Assembly: GCA_965218935.1 (NCBI GenBank)
Contig: CBDCMH010000008.1
Coordinates: 124,001-188,000, forward strand
From: JADFOI01 sp965218935
GTDB lineage: Bacteria > Acidobacteriota > UBA6911 > RPQK01 > JADFOI01
Reading direction: 5' to 3'
DNA length: 64,000 nt
Shown: one piece after another, positions 24,825 to 33,722 of the stretch
Numbering within the stretch: the stretch's first letter is position 1
How the letters are laid out: each line of letters opens with the position of its first letter
Translations under genes and position numbers: made by a program
Notes under the pieces: generated by a model
Told to the model about the DNA's origin: nothing
The model's input: only the letters and a program-made list of their open reading frames with translations
Databases searched by the model: none

Positions 24825-25646
24825 CTACGTTTCGGATTCGGCACCTGAGGTGCCTCCCACCTTCTGCTGAAAGTAATGCTCGATGGCACGGACGAGATCA
24901 GGGGCCGAGGATCTCTGGGCCTGGGCCACGATCTTGAATCCATGTTCCCGGGCGGTAGCTGCCGTAATAGGCCCGATCACCGCGCAGCGAAACTGTCGGA
25001 CATCTCCCACCTCTTTTGCCAGGCTGGCGAAGTTGCTCACTGTCGAGGCACTGGTGAAGGTGATCAAGTCGGGAGGTCGGCTCTCTAACAGTTGAGACAG
25101 CTGGGAGCGGCTCTCCGCGGGCACGACCGTGTCATAGACTTCAATCAGCTTCACCTCGGCCCCTAGCTCTCGGAGTGCTTGTGGAAGCAGCTCACGAGCC
25201 CGGCTGGCCCGAGGCAGGAGTATACGCAAACCCTCGACCCGGTCGCCGTTGAAGTCCAGGAAGTCCTTGAGGATACCCTCGGCCTGATAGAGCTCGGGAA
25301 CCAGGGTAACGGTATATCCGTAGCTTTTCACCCTGTCAGCAGTTGCAGGTCCAACGGTGCAGATCTTGGGTAATGGGGAGTCTCCCGCTGGATCAGGCAA
25401 TTTCCCTAAAGCCTGAGCCCGATCCATAAAAATTTCGGCCGCATTGGAACTGGTGAACATCAGCCAGTCGCAGTTCTCCAACGCCTCAACAGCACGGTCC
25501 ACTTCCGAATCGGGGCGAGGACGAATCTCGATGGTGGGCAGGTGCACGACTTGAGCGCCTGCCTCCTCGAGAAGATGCTGGAACTCAGGAGCCTGGCCCT
25601 GGGCTCGGGTAATGAGAATGGTGCGATTGTGCAAGGGTAGACTCAT
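24825..25646 (-). CDS. hemD: Uroporphyrinogen-III synthase
   Basis: 273 residues with the two-lobe HemD layout: begins RTILITRAQGQAPEFQHLLE, has the hinge-region DWLMFTSSNAAEIFMD, then TVGPATADRVKSYG and the C-terminal DLITFTSASTVSNFASL, CAVIGPITAATAREHGFKIV. HemD closes and inverts ring D of hydroxymethylbilane. It overlaps hemC by 4 nt and is the last gene of the ccsA-hemA-hemC-hemD operon. Confidence 0.92.
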   Translation of the reverse strand: MSLPLHNRTILITRAQGQAPEFQHLLEEAGAQVVHLPTIEIRPRPDSEVDRAVEALENCDWLMFTSSNAAEIFMDRAQALGKLPDPAGDSPLPKICTVGPATADRVKSYGYTVTLVPELYQAEGILKDFLDFNGDRVEGLRILLPRASRARELLPQALRELGAEVKLIEVYDTVVPAESRSQLSQLLESRPPDLITFTSASTVSNFASLAKEVGDVRQFRCAVIGPITAATAREHGFKIVAQAQRSSAPDLVRAIEHYFQQKVGGTSGAESET

Positions 25647-26587
25647 GGCTGGTATTGAATGGTGGACTCTTCGAGCAGTTTGTCTCCACCGTGAGCCAAC
25701 AAGTAGCGGGCCGCCTCCAGGGCGAGTTCGTCCAGCTCCTGGGGCTTTCCCTGGGAGGCCGTCCTGGCCATCTGAAGAGTGCGAGGGCCGGCCACAAAGG
25801 CGGTGAAGGTGGCTTGTCCCTTTTCAATGGAAGCGTGGGCGCCCATGGGGACATCGCATCCCCCTCCCATTTTTTCCAGAAATCGTCTCTCGGCCAAGGC
25901 ACAGCGTCGGGTCGAGGGGTCGTCCAACGGGGCCACAATTTGGCGAGTTCTTTCGTCGTCTATTCGGATTTCTACGGCCAAGGCACCCTGACCGATGGCC
26001 GGAACCATTTCCTCCACAGGGAAGAGGTAGGCAATCTCGTCTTGAAGTCCCAGTCGATTCAAGCCGGCCGCCGCCAGGATGGTTCCGTCCAGATTCTCTC
26101 GTTGAACCTTCTTGATGCGGGTGTCCACGTTGCCCCGTATGGGAGAGATCACCAGGTCGGGACGCAGCAGCAGCAGTTGGACGCGACGGCGAAGGGAGCC
26201 GGTACCCAGTCTGGCCCCCTGGGGCAGCGCCAGAAAGGAAGAGATCTCAGGGGATGCCGCCACCAGCGCGTCGCGTGCATCTTGTCTGGGTGGAAAGGCC
26301 GCCAGGGTCAATCCCTCAGGCGTTTCCGTGGGAAGATCCTTGAGACTGTGAACCGCCAGATCGATCTGCTGCTTTAAAAGGGCTTCTTCGATCTCTTTGA
26401 CGAATAGCCCCTTAACACCGGTTGCCAGTTTGGAAAGGGCGGTGTGAGGTATTTTGTCACCCGTCGTCCGGATGATCTCGATGCGGGCTTCAAGATCCGG
26501 GTGGTGTTCGTGGAGTGCTTCTTGAAGAAGTTTGGACTGCCTCAGTGCCAACTGGCTGCCCCGAGAGCCAATGACGATTTTCCTCAT
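25643..26587 (-). CDS. hemC: Porphobilinogen deaminase (hydroxymethylbilane synthase)
   Basis: 314 residues. Starts KIVIGSRGSQLALRQSKLLQ, contains HSLKDLPTETPEGLTLAAFP, RGNVDTRIKKV and GQGALAVEIR; the dipyrromethane cofactor Cys is in KMGGGCDVPMGAHA. It condenses four porphobilinogens. Overlaps hemA upstream and hemD downstream by 4 nt each, so the operon is translationally coupled. Confidence 0.95.
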   Translation of the reverse strand: MRKIVIGSRGSQLALRQSKLLQEALHEHHPDLEARIEIIRTTGDKIPHTALSKLATGVKGLFVKEIEEALLKQQIDLAVHSLKDLPTETPEGLTLAAFPPRQDARDALVAASPEISSFLALPQGARLGTGSLRRRVQLLLLRPDLVISPIRGNVDTRIKKVQRENLDGTILAAAGLNRLGLQDEIAYLFPVEEMVPAIGQGALAVEIRIDDERTRQIVAPLDDPSTRRCALAERRFLEKMGGGCDVPMGAHASIEKGQATFTAFVAGPRTLQMARTASQGKPQELDELALEAARYLLAHGGDKLLEESTIQYQP

Positions 26588-27852
26588 GGGTCTTCGTCCA
26601 GGCGGAAAATTTTTCGGATCAGCTGGATCTTGTGAAGACGACGAGTCGGATCTTCATCCGCTTGTCGAATCTCAGAGATGAAGGGATGAGCAATCTTGTG
26701 GGCGGTGCTTCGAAGCGCCTTCTCCAGTCGCTCGTATTCCTGGGGATCCAGGCCCTTGTGGTTGCTTTTCAGTTCCTCCAAACAGATCTCCTCAATGCGA
26801 TGCCTCAGAGAACGGATCAGAGGCCCGGCGCTGCGGGTGCTGAACAGGTTCATGTAGTTGCCGGTTTCTCTATCGACGATCTCCTCGGCAATTTCCGCTT
26901 CTTCGCATCGCTGGCGAATATTGGCGTCTATGACCGATTGCAGGTCGTCAACGTCGTAAAGAAAAACATTCTCCAGCTCATTGACGTGGGGGTCGACATT
27001 GCGGGGGACGGAGATATCAATGATAAACAGTGGCCGATATCGCCGCTTTTTGATGATGGCTTCAAGACGACTTTTGTCCAGCAGCAGGGAAGTGGAGCCG
27101 GTGCACACCAGGGCGATGTCCGCCCGAACCAAGTAGGCCTCGAGATCTTCGAACGGAACCGTCGTGGCCAGCAATTGGGCGGCCAGTTCTTGGCCGCGCT
27201 TGGGTGTCCGGTTGGCGACAAAGATCTGGCTGATTCCCGAATCGAGAAGGTTGCGCGCCGCCAGCTCACCCATTTCCCCCGCTCCCAGGAGAAGCGTCGT
27301 TTTGCCTGTGAGGTCCCCAAAGATTTTACGGGCCAGCTCCACGGCAACGGAACTGATGGAAACGGCCGAGACTCCGATTCGAGTCGAGTTTCTCACCTTT
27401 TTGGCTACGAAAAAAGCCCGGGGGATCAAGTCTTTGAGGTAAGTTCCTACACTTCCCACCTGGCAGGCCTCAGCATAAGCCTGTTTCACCTGGGAAAGGA
27501 TCTGGGGTTCTCCCACCACCATGGAATCCAGGCTGCTAGTCACTCGAAAAACGTGCCGTACGGCGTCACGGCGCAGATAACTGTACAGGTAGTCCTCGAG
27601 AAACGGAGGCTTCAGGGTGTGATAGGAATAGAGAAAGTCCTTCACCGACTGGACGATCTGGGCCTGGCTTTTCTGTCCGTGGGCGAGAATTTCCACTCGA
27701 TTACAGGTGGAGACGATCATCCCTTCCTGCAAATCAGACTCGGTTTGCAGACGCTTGAGAGCTGAGTGTAAATGCTCCTCAGCGAAGGCGATCCGCTCCC
27801 GTATTTCAACGGGTGCCGTTTTATGATTGAGTCCGACTAAAACGAGATCCAT
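26584..27852 (-). CDS. hemA: Glutamyl-tRNA reductase
   Basis: 422 residues from ATG 27852 (MDLVLVGLNHKTAPVEIRER); the frame extends to 28068 inside ccsA and that part is rejected. The catalytic Cys is in VSTCNRVEIL, the substrate-binding segment is SSLDSMVVGEPQILSQVK, and the NADPH-binding loop is LLLGAGEMGELAARNL. The C-terminal dimerisation helix ends the protein. It makes glutamate-1-semialdehyde for C5-pathway haem synthesis. The ATG overlaps the TAA of ccsA (one base shared between ATG and TAA), showing tight coupling. Confidence 0.95.
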   Translation of the reverse strand: MDLVLVGLNHKTAPVEIRERIAFAEEHLHSALKRLQTESDLQEGMIVSTCNRVEILAHGQKSQAQIVQSVKDFLYSYHTLKPPFLEDYLYSYLRRDAVRHVFRVTSSLDSMVVGEPQILSQVKQAYAEACQVGSVGTYLKDLIPRAFFVAKKVRNSTRIGVSAVSISSVAVELARKIFGDLTGKTTLLLGAGEMGELAARNLLDSGISQIFVANRTPKRGQELAAQLLATTVPFEDLEAYLVRADIALVCTGSTSLLLDKSRLEAIIKKRRYRPLFIIDISVPRNVDPHVNELENVFLYDVDDLQSVIDANIRQRCEEAEIAEEIVDRETGNYMNLFSTRSAGPLIRSLRHRIEEICLEELKSNHKGLDPQEYERLEKALRSTAHKIAHPFISEIRQADEDPTRRLHKIQLIRKIFRLDEDP

Positions 27853-28661
27853 TAGAGAAAGGAATGCAACCCTCCCAGGTAGCGTGCCCCCAAAAAGGTG
27901 AAAAGAACGGAGAGGAAACCGGCCATGCTGATCACGGCTGCCCTCTTCCCGCGCCATCCTGCCGTCAAACGCAGATAAATCAGCACCAGATAGATGACCC
28001 AGGTGACGAGTGCCGCGATGACCTTCGGATCGCTTTGCCATCCCCCGACCCAATCCTGCTCGGCCCAAATGACACCCGCCAAAAGGCCCAGGGTCATAAA
28101 GCAGAAGCCGGATATCAGAAACTTGTAAAACAGGTCATCCAGAAGTACCAGGGAAGGCAGCCAGTAATAAAAGGTTTTCGGCTTCTTGCCTTTCAGCTCT
28201 CGCTCTTGAAAGAGATAAAGGAGACTGGCGATGAAGGTGACAAAAAACATTCCGTAAGCCAGAAAGAGGCAGATGGTATGCCAGTAGATCCAGGAGCTGC
28301 TGAGAATCTCAGGAACCGGGGAAGATTTGATGAAAATCGTTCCCAGCATCAAAACGGTGACCAAGGGGAGCAGGAAAAGTCCAAGAGGCTTAATTCGATA
28401 ACGCAAATGGGAGATAAAAAAGCAGAGAGAAACCGTCCAGGCGAAAAATGCCAGCGCCTCTCGCAAGTCGGTCAGCGGGAGGTGGGATTTTTCCACAGCA
28501 CTGTAAATGAGAAAAGCGGAGTGCAGAGCAAAACCTACCCCCACCGAAAAGATAGCGATTCTGTGGAAGACATTGGTTTTCTTGGACACAAAGGCTGCCA
28601 CGCTATGGAGAAGTCCCAGCACGTAAAAGCCAAAAGCTGAGTTAAAGAGAAGTACACTCAC
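27852..28661 (-). CDS. ccsA: CcsA/HemX-type cytochrome c assembly membrane protein
   Basis: 269 residues from GTG 28661 with about eight membrane segments. Family features are a conserved His in SSWIYWHTICLFLAYGMFF and a WWD-like loop GVIWAEQDWVGGWQSDPKVI. In canonical CcsA the loop reads WGxYWSWDPKE; here WSW is changed to WQS, as in HemX-like members found in hem operons. HemX homologues influence HemA level, whereas CcsA delivers haem for cytochrome c maturation; position as first gene of the hem operon fits HemX. TATAAT lies 9 nt upstream of the GTG. Confidence 0.82.
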   Translation of the reverse strand: MSVLLFNSAFGFYVLGLLHSVAAFVSKKTNVFHRIAIFSVGVGFALHSAFLIYSAVEKSHLPLTDLREALAFFAWTVSLCFFISHLRYRIKPLGLFLLPLVTVLMLGTIFIKSSPVPEILSSSWIYWHTICLFLAYGMFFVTFIASLLYLFQERELKGKKPKTFYYWLPSLVLLDDLFYKFLISGFCFMTLGLLAGVIWAEQDWVGGWQSDPKVIAALVTWVIYLVLIYLRLTAGWRGKRAAVISMAGFLSVLFTFLGARYLGGLHSFL

Positions 28662-28670
28662 GGGACGCCC

Positions 28671-28676
28671 ATTATA
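28671..28676 (-). promoter_or_regulatory. -10 box (TATAAT) of the haem operon, 9 nt before the start codon
   Basis: Reverse strand TATAAT, then GGGCGTCCC and GTG at 28661. Transcription from here would leave almost no leader. An in-frame GTG further upstream (28694) would place the box inside the gene and is less likely. Confidence 0.5.
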
Positions 28677-28712
28677 GCAGCACGGTTGGGGCACTGTGGT
28701 ATCATTTGTCGC

Positions 28713-29363
28713 GTGAATTTCGGTGGGATTGATCCGGTAGAGATTCTGATCGTTATTGCGGTTGTCTTATTTTCCTTGAGTATTCACGAGTCTGCTCATG
28801 CCTGGACAGCGGATTGGCTTGGGGATGCCACCGGTCGTCATTTGGGCCGGGTGACCTTGAATCCGCTCGTACATATTGACCCCATGGGAAGCATCGTTTT
28901 CCCGCTCATAGGATTCGTCATGGCAGGGTTTATCTTCGGTTGGGCAAAACCGGTGCCCGTCAATCCTCGCCACCTGAAAAACCCCAAAAGGGATCATATC
29001 TTTATTGCCGCGGCTGGTCCCGCCAGTAACGTGGTGGCAGCGCTGGCCTTTCTCATTGTGTTGAAAATCATGAATCTGCTGGCACCAGCACTGAGTGGAG
29101 GGAATCATCCTCTGTACCCCTTGTTTTTTTTCTGTTACTTGGGGTTGTTGCTCAATGTCATTCTGGCCGTTTTTAACCTCATACCCATTCCACCGCTGGA
29201 TGGAAGCTGGGTCCTTTCCGGCCTTTTGCCCCATGATCTTTCCGTTCTTTATGATCGCATCAGGCCTTACGGGTTCATGCTTTTGATTTTGCTTCTGTTC
29301 TCCGGGGCTTTGGGAGAGATTATCGGTCCGATCTGGGGTTTCGTGCAGGGCCTGATCGTTTAA
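28713..29363 (+). CDS. Site-2 protease-like M50 metalloprotease
   Basis: 216 residues from GTG 28713. The zinc motif is HESAHAW (HExxH) in the first membrane segment; the second zinc ligand is in NLIPIPPLDGSWVL (the LDG motif of M50). Between them are FGWAKPVPVNP and AAAGPASNVVAAL, typical of the small stand-alone S2P group (rhomboid-size, without PDZ). Five or six membrane segments are visible. It cleaves membrane-spanning substrates; the target is unknown. It is divergent from the haem operon and followed at 21 nt by trpS. Confidence 0.9.
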   Translation: MNFGGIDPVEILIVIAVVLFSLSIHESAHAWTADWLGDATGRHLGRVTLNPLVHIDPMGSIVFPLIGFVMAGFIFGWAKPVPVNPRHLKNPKRDHIFIAAAGPASNVVAALAFLIVLKIMNLLAPALSGGNHPLYPLFFFCYLGLLLNVILAVFNLIPIPPLDGSWVLSGLLPHDLSVLYDRIRPYGFMLLILLLFSGALGEIIGPIWGFVQGLIV

Positions 29364-29383
29364 CCAGATGAATGCTTTGAACG

Positions 29384-30370
29384 ATGAAAAAAAGAATATT
29401 TAGCGGGATGCGGCCAACAGGCCGACTGCATCTGGGAAACTTCTTCGGAGCTCTGCAAAGTTGGGTGAATCTGCAGGATGAGTACGAGTGTATCTTCGGA
29501 ATCGTGGACTACCATGCCCTGACGACCGATTACGAAGACGTGGAGCAAATCGGTCCAAGTGTCTTGCAAGTGGCCATCGACTGGCTCGCCAGTGGAATCG
29601 ATCCCGCAAAGTCCACGATTATGATCCAATCCCTTGTTCCCGAGCATACCGAGCTTCACCTGCTGCTTTCCATGATTGTCCCGCTGCCCTGGTTGGAGCG
29701 CGTGCCAACCTATAAAGAACAGATACAGCAGCTCCCGGAAAAGGACCTTTTAACCTATGGCTTTCTGGGGTATCCGCTGCTTCAGGCAGCCGACATTCTC
29801 GTTTATAAAGCAGACGCCGTTCCGGTAGGCGAAGACCAGGTCGCCCATATCGAGCTGTGTCGGGAAATTGCTCGCCGCTTCAATCACTTCTACGCCGCCG
29901 TCTTTCCTGAACCCCAGGCCAAGTTAACCAAAATGGCGCGCTTGCCGGGAACCGATGGCCGCAAGATGAGCAAGAGCTACCGCAACGAGATTCAGCTCTC
30001 GGAGGACCCCAAAAGCATTTCCCAAAAAGTGCTGAAGATGATGACGGATCCTGCCCGCGTCCGTCGCACGGATCCGGGTAATCCCGAAGTGTGTCCCGTT
30101 TTTGAGTATCATAAGCTTCTCACCGATGGTGAAGGCCGAAAGTGGGTGACGGAGGGCTGCACGACGGCGGGGATCGGTTGCATGGACTGTAAGCAATTGC
30201 TGCTGAAAAACATGCTTCCCGTTATCGAGTCGCTCCATGAAAAAAGAGTGGAACTGGAAAAACAGCCCGATCGAGTCAAGGAGTTGCTCGTGGAGGGAAG
30301 CAGCAAGGCCCAGGGTATAGCCCGGGAGACCATGACCCAGGTACGTCAGGCCATGAAGATAGACTACTGA
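29384..30370 (+). CDS. trpS: Tryptophanyl-tRNA synthetase
   Basis: 328 residues, a standard class Ic enzyme. The HIGH-type motif is RLHLGNFFGAL, the KMSKS loop is DGRKMSKSYRNEI, and GEDQVAHIELCREIARRFN is the tRNA/ATP-site segment. The insert GCTTAGIGCMDCKQLL is common in non-proteobacterial TrpS. Starts at ATG 29384. It begins a run trpS-scpA-scpB-rluB-ribE on one strand. Confidence 0.96.
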   Translation: MKKRIFSGMRPTGRLHLGNFFGALQSWVNLQDEYECIFGIVDYHALTTDYEDVEQIGPSVLQVAIDWLASGIDPAKSTIMIQSLVPEHTELHLLLSMIVPLPWLERVPTYKEQIQQLPEKDLLTYGFLGYPLLQAADILVYKADAVPVGEDQVAHIELCREIARRFNHFYAAVFPEPQAKLTKMARLPGTDGRKMSKSYRNEIQLSEDPKSISQKVLKMMTDPARVRRTDPGNPEVCPVFEYHKLLTDGEGRKWVTEGCTTAGIGCMDCKQLLLKNMLPVIESLHEKRVELEKQPDRVKELLVEGSSKAQGIARETMTQVRQAMKIDY

Positions 30371-30441
30371 AATACGGTGCTGGTGCAGTTATGTTTGTGG
30401 ATGGGCTTGCGAGGTCAGGGCAAGGAATGACTCACTGATTC

Positions 30442-31170
30442 ATGCAGGTGCAAGGCGGGTCGCAGACACAGGACTATACCATTCAACTGGAGGTCTTTGA
30501 AGGCCCTCTGGACCTGCTTCTCCATCTCATCCGCCAGCAAGAGATCGACATCTACCAGATTCCCATCGCCCAGATCACCGATCAGTATCTGCACTATCTG
30601 GAAATGATGAAAGATCTCAACATCACCATTGCAGGAGACTTCCTGGTGATGGCCGCCACTTTGATTCATATCAAATCAGGGATGCTGCTTCCTGCTGAGC
30701 CCGGTTCTCAGATGGCCGAGGAGGTCGAGCAGTCGCGCAACGAACTGGTTGAGCGGCTGTTGGAGCATGAAAGGTTTAAACAGGCCGCCCAGATGCTTTA
30801 TGAGCGTGAAACGGTCGAACTCTGTGTGTGGCCCCCGGAAGACAACGAGTTCGAAGAGGAGGAAAAGGAGCTGATATCGGCCGATGTGTTTGATCTGGTG
30901 AGTGCCTTTAACCGCATGGTGGAACGCTATAAAGATCAGATCGTCATGGAAATTAAACACGAGGCGGTGTCCCTTGAAGAGAAGATCATAGAGATTCGAC
31001 GTCTGCTCACAGTGCAGGGGGAATTCCTTTTCTCGCTTTTTTTCCAGAAAAAAGTTTCCCGCCTTCATCTAGCGGTCACCTTCTTTGCTTTGTTGGAGTT
31101 GACAAGGCTAAAGGAGATTCAACTGGTTCAAAAGGGTCTTTTTGAGGACATTCGTATTCTGGCATGTTAG
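30442..31170 (+). CDS. scpA: Segregation and condensation protein A
   Basis: 242 residues of the kleisin subunit of the bacterial SMC-ScpAB condensin. The N-terminal helix domain that binds the SMC neck reads IQLEVFEGPLDLLLHLIRQQ EIDIYQIPI; the middle is acidic and flexible; the C-terminal winged helix ends TFFALLELTRLKEIQLVQKG. ATG 30442 is chosen because the conserved N-terminus follows directly. Its stop overlaps the scpB start by 7 nt. The smc gene is not in the window. Confidence 0.93.
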   Translation: MQVQGGSQTQDYTIQLEVFEGPLDLLLHLIRQQEIDIYQIPIAQITDQYLHYLEMMKDLNITIAGDFLVMAATLIHIKSGMLLPAEPGSQMAEEVEQSRNELVERLLEHERFKQAAQMLYERETVELCVWPPEDNEFEEEEKELISADVFDLVSAFNRMVERYKDQIVMEIKHEAVSLEEKIIEIRRLLTVQGEFLFSLFFQKKVSRLHLAVTFFALLELTRLKEIQLVQKGLFEDIRILAC

Positions 31171-31697
31171 AAGAGGCATTACCCAACCAGATCCTGGCTA
31201 TTCTCTTTGTGGCGAAAGAGCCGTTGACTCTTTCTCAGCTGCAGGACGTCTATCCCGACACATCGGCGGACGAACTCCAGGAAAACCTGGACCTGCTGGT
31301 ATCGAAATTCAACTCTTTTCAGCAGGCTGTTGAGATTCGCGAAATCGGAGGGGGCTATAGGATGACCACCCTCCCCAATCATCACGAAGACATTAGAACC
31401 TACCTGAAAACAAAGCCTTCCGCTAAACTGTCTTTGGCGGCCTTGGAGACACTGGCGGTGATTGCCTACAAGCAGCCTGCGACTCTCCCGGAAATCATGG
31501 AGATCCGTGGTATCAAGGGAACGTCCACGATTCACACGCTGCTCGAGAAAAAACTGATCGAAACCCGGGGACGGAAGAAAGTCGTGGGGCGACCGATCAT
31601 GTATGGAACCACCAAGGAATTCACCCTTCATTTTGGCCTCAGGGATCTCTCCGAGCTGCCCACCTTAGAAGAATTACAAGAGGTTCTCACCCAATAG
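31164..31697 (+). CDS. scpB: Segregation and condensation protein B
   Basis: 177 residues with two winged-helix domains: NQILAILFVAKEPLTLSQL in the first, LAALETLAVIAYKQPATLPE and MEIRGIKGTSTIHTLLEKKL in the second, then GRPIMYGTTKEFTLHFGL. ScpB dimers bind the ScpA kleisin. It starts inside scpA (ATG 31164) and is followed by rluB, the usual scpA-scpB-rluB order. Confidence 0.95.
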   Translation: MLEEALPNQILAILFVAKEPLTLSQLQDVYPDTSADELQENLDLLVSKFNSFQQAVEIREIGGGYRMTTLPNHHEDIRTYLKTKPSAKLSLAALETLAVIAYKQPATLPEIMEIRGIKGTSTIHTLLEKKLIETRGRKKVVGRPIMYGTTKEFTLHFGLRDLSELPTLEELQEVLTQ

Positions 31698-31760
31698 AAG
31701 GGGAGAGAAGCTCGAAACGATCCGGTGGGGGAAGTCGTATTCCCTCCAGAAGGAGTGCTC

Positions 31761-32495
31761 GTGCCAGAGCGGCTACAGAAAATCGTGGCGGCTGCGGGAA
31801 TTGCCTCGCGCCGAAAGGCCGAGCAGCTCATCCTGGAGGGACGTGTTTCGGTCAATGGCCAAACCGTCACTCGATTGGGTACCAGGGTTGATCCTCAGCA
31901 GGATCACGTCAAGGTGGACGGCAAACTGATTCGGCCGGAGCCTCTGGAATACTTCATCGTCAACAAACCCCAGGGTGTCCTGAGTGCCGCATCCGATCCT
32001 TTAAAACGCCCCCTTGTGACCCAGCTGGTGCGTTCGCAATCAAGGCTTTATCCGGTGGGAAGACTGGACTTTCAGAGCGAAGGATTGATGATTCTCACTA
32101 ATGATGGAGAGCTGACCCGCAGGATCACTCGAGCCGGAACTCTGGCAAAGGTCTACCACGTTAAAGTGCACGGCCAACCTACCCAGGAGAAGCTGGACCG
32201 GCTTTGTAAGGGAATGAGCATCGAGGGGGAAAAGTTTGCCCGATGCGAGATTAAGGAATTCAAAAAAGCTCGGAATTGTTGGTTTGAAGTGGTTCTTCGT
32301 GAGGGAAGGAACCGCCAGATTCGGCGCATGTTTGAACACGTGGGGCATCTGGTCATGCGGGTCCGCCGAACGACGATTGGACCGCTTACACTGGGAAATC
32401 TTTCCCCCGGTGGTTATCGGAAGCTGAGCACCCGGGAAGTGCACTTGCTGCAGAATAAGAAAAAACGAAAGCAAAAAAGTAAAAAATCAGGATAA
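31761..32495 (+). CDS. rluB: 23S rRNA pseudouridine synthase (RsuA/RluB family)
   Basis: 244 residues from GTG 31761, which has AGAAGGAG seven bases upstream; the longer frame from 31725 lacks such a site. An S4 domain (RLQKIVAAAGIASRRKAEQL) precedes the catalytic domain with the Asp in PVGRLDFQSEGLMILTNDGE and the motif EGRNRQIRRMFEHVGH. The Lys-rich tail is typical. The enzyme modifies U2605 or a nearby uridine of 23S rRNA; RsuA-like specificity cannot be fully excluded. Confidence 0.9.
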   Translation: MPERLQKIVAAAGIASRRKAEQLILEGRVSVNGQTVTRLGTRVDPQQDHVKVDGKLIRPEPLEYFIVNKPQGVLSAASDPLKRPLVTQLVRSQSRLYPVGRLDFQSEGLMILTNDGELTRRITRAGTLAKVYHVKVHGQPTQEKLDRLCKGMSIEGEKFARCEIKEFKKARNCWFEVVLREGRNRQIRRMFEHVGHLVMRVRRTTIGPLTLGNLSPGGYRKLSTREVHLLQNKKKRKQKSKKSG

Positions 32496-32504
32496 TAGAA
32501 GAAG

Positions 32505-33722
32505 ATGTTTACTGGAATCGTTCAGGCTATGGGGGAAATTCTCGCCAAGGAACAGAGCGAGGATGGAGCTAGTTTCGAAATCGGATCGGGAAAAGTCCTT
32601 GCCGATCTCAAGCCTGGGGACAGTATCAGTGTAGATGGTGTCTGTCTAACTGTAGCCGAGAAGAAGAAAGGGGCGATCCGGTTGGAGTTGGCACCTGAGA
32701 CGCTCCGCTGTACCAACCTGGGAGAACGCTGTTCAGGCGATCAGGTTCATCTCGAGCGATCGGCCAAACTGACCGATTTTCTGGGAGGCCACCTGGTGCA
32801 GGGTCATGTGGACCAAACCGGCGAAGTTCTTGCCGTCACGGAGGAAGGGAACTCCAAGGTCTTTCGCGTTGCCGCTCCGGCCCAGATCCTGCGTTATTGC
32901 ACGCTGAAAGGGAGTATCACAGTCAACGGAGTGAGTCTCACTCTCTCGGCCTTGAATTCAGAGAGCTTTGAGGTCACAATCGTTCCCCACACTCTCAAGG
33001 TAACGAATTTTGAGCAGCTTAAAGTAGGGGACAACGTGAATTTGGAAGCGGATGTAGTGAGCAAATACGTGGAATCCCACGTGAGTCAATACCTGGAAGC
33101 CCATGTACGGCGTCTTCTGGGGTTGCTTGCGGGTATCTTTCTCAGTTCGACACTCCTTTTTGGGGGCGATTTTGCCCTGGGGCCCAATTCGATACTGGTT
33201 TATTCCAATCAATCCCGCCAGCAGAAGGAAGCCCAATTTGTGTTTCGACTGGCCCGTTATCGCCCGGACATCTTTCTGGAGTGGGAATCGATCACCGATC
33301 AAGGCACCATTCACCTCCACCGCGGGGCGGTCAGCAAGGCGGGGAGGTTTACCGTCAGTTCACTGTTTGAAGTGGGCGTCGACGTGGAATCTTCTGAGAT
33401 GATGACTCTCTGGTTGTCGGAGAAGATCTACCGGGATCTCACCGAAAGAGGGGAGGCCCGAATTGAACTCAATCGCTCGCCGGTGAAACTGACGCTCAAG
33501 GATGAGGGGACCTATCGTTTGACCATCAATAAGGAGGCTCAGGAGATCCCCGTCATCCATGTGGAGGACGATCGGAAAGGTTCCTGGACCTTCCATAAAA
33601 GTGGCGAAAACCCACTTCTTGTGGAGTATGTCACTCCTTATTTCCATCAACACCTGAAAATGGTCTCTACGGAGCCCAGCAATAAACTACGCTGGATCAG
33701 GGAGTTACCGGGCATAAAATAG
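32505..33722 (+). CDS. ribE: Riboflavin synthase fused to a membrane/exported-type C-terminal domain
   Basis: Residues 1-198 are a complete riboflavin synthase: MFTGIVQAMGEI, first barrel GDSISVDGVCLTV, linker FLGGHLVQGHVDQTG, second barrel SITVNGVSLTLSAL and the normal end VGDNVNLEADVVSKYVE. Where the family normally stops, the frame continues for about 205 residues: SHVSQYLEAHVRRL, a hydrophobic segment (LLGLLAGIFLSSTLLFGG) and a beta-rich domain of unknown type. The second part looks like a separate exported protein whose start (possibly GTG at 33080) and the ribE stop have merged. No frameshift is needed for the fusion. Next gene is the RibBX-like protein. Confidence 0.85.
   Translation: MFTGIVQAMGEILAKEQSEDGASFEIGSGKVLADLKPGDSISVDGVCLTVAEKKKGAIRLELAPETLRCTNLGERCSGDQVHLERSAKLTDFLGGHLVQGHVDQTGEVLAVTEEGNSKVFRVAAPAQILRYCTLKGSITVNGVSLTLSALNSESFEVTIVPHTLKVTNFEQLKVGDNVNLEADVVSKYVESHVSQYLEAHVRRLLGLLAGIFLSSTLLFGGDFALGPNSILVYSNQSRQQKEAQFVFRLARYRPDIFLEWESITDQGTIHLHRGAVSKAGRFTVSSLFEVGVDVESSEMMTLWLSEKIYRDLTERGEARIELNRSPVKLTLKDEGTYRLTINKEAQEIPVIHVEDDRKGSWTFHKSGENPLLVEYVTPYFHQHLKMVSTEPSNKLRWIRELPGIK

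Noticed and set aside
26632..27765. 377-codon forward ORF opposite hemA
   Set aside because: Shadow of hemA; no ribosome site, no recognisable domain.
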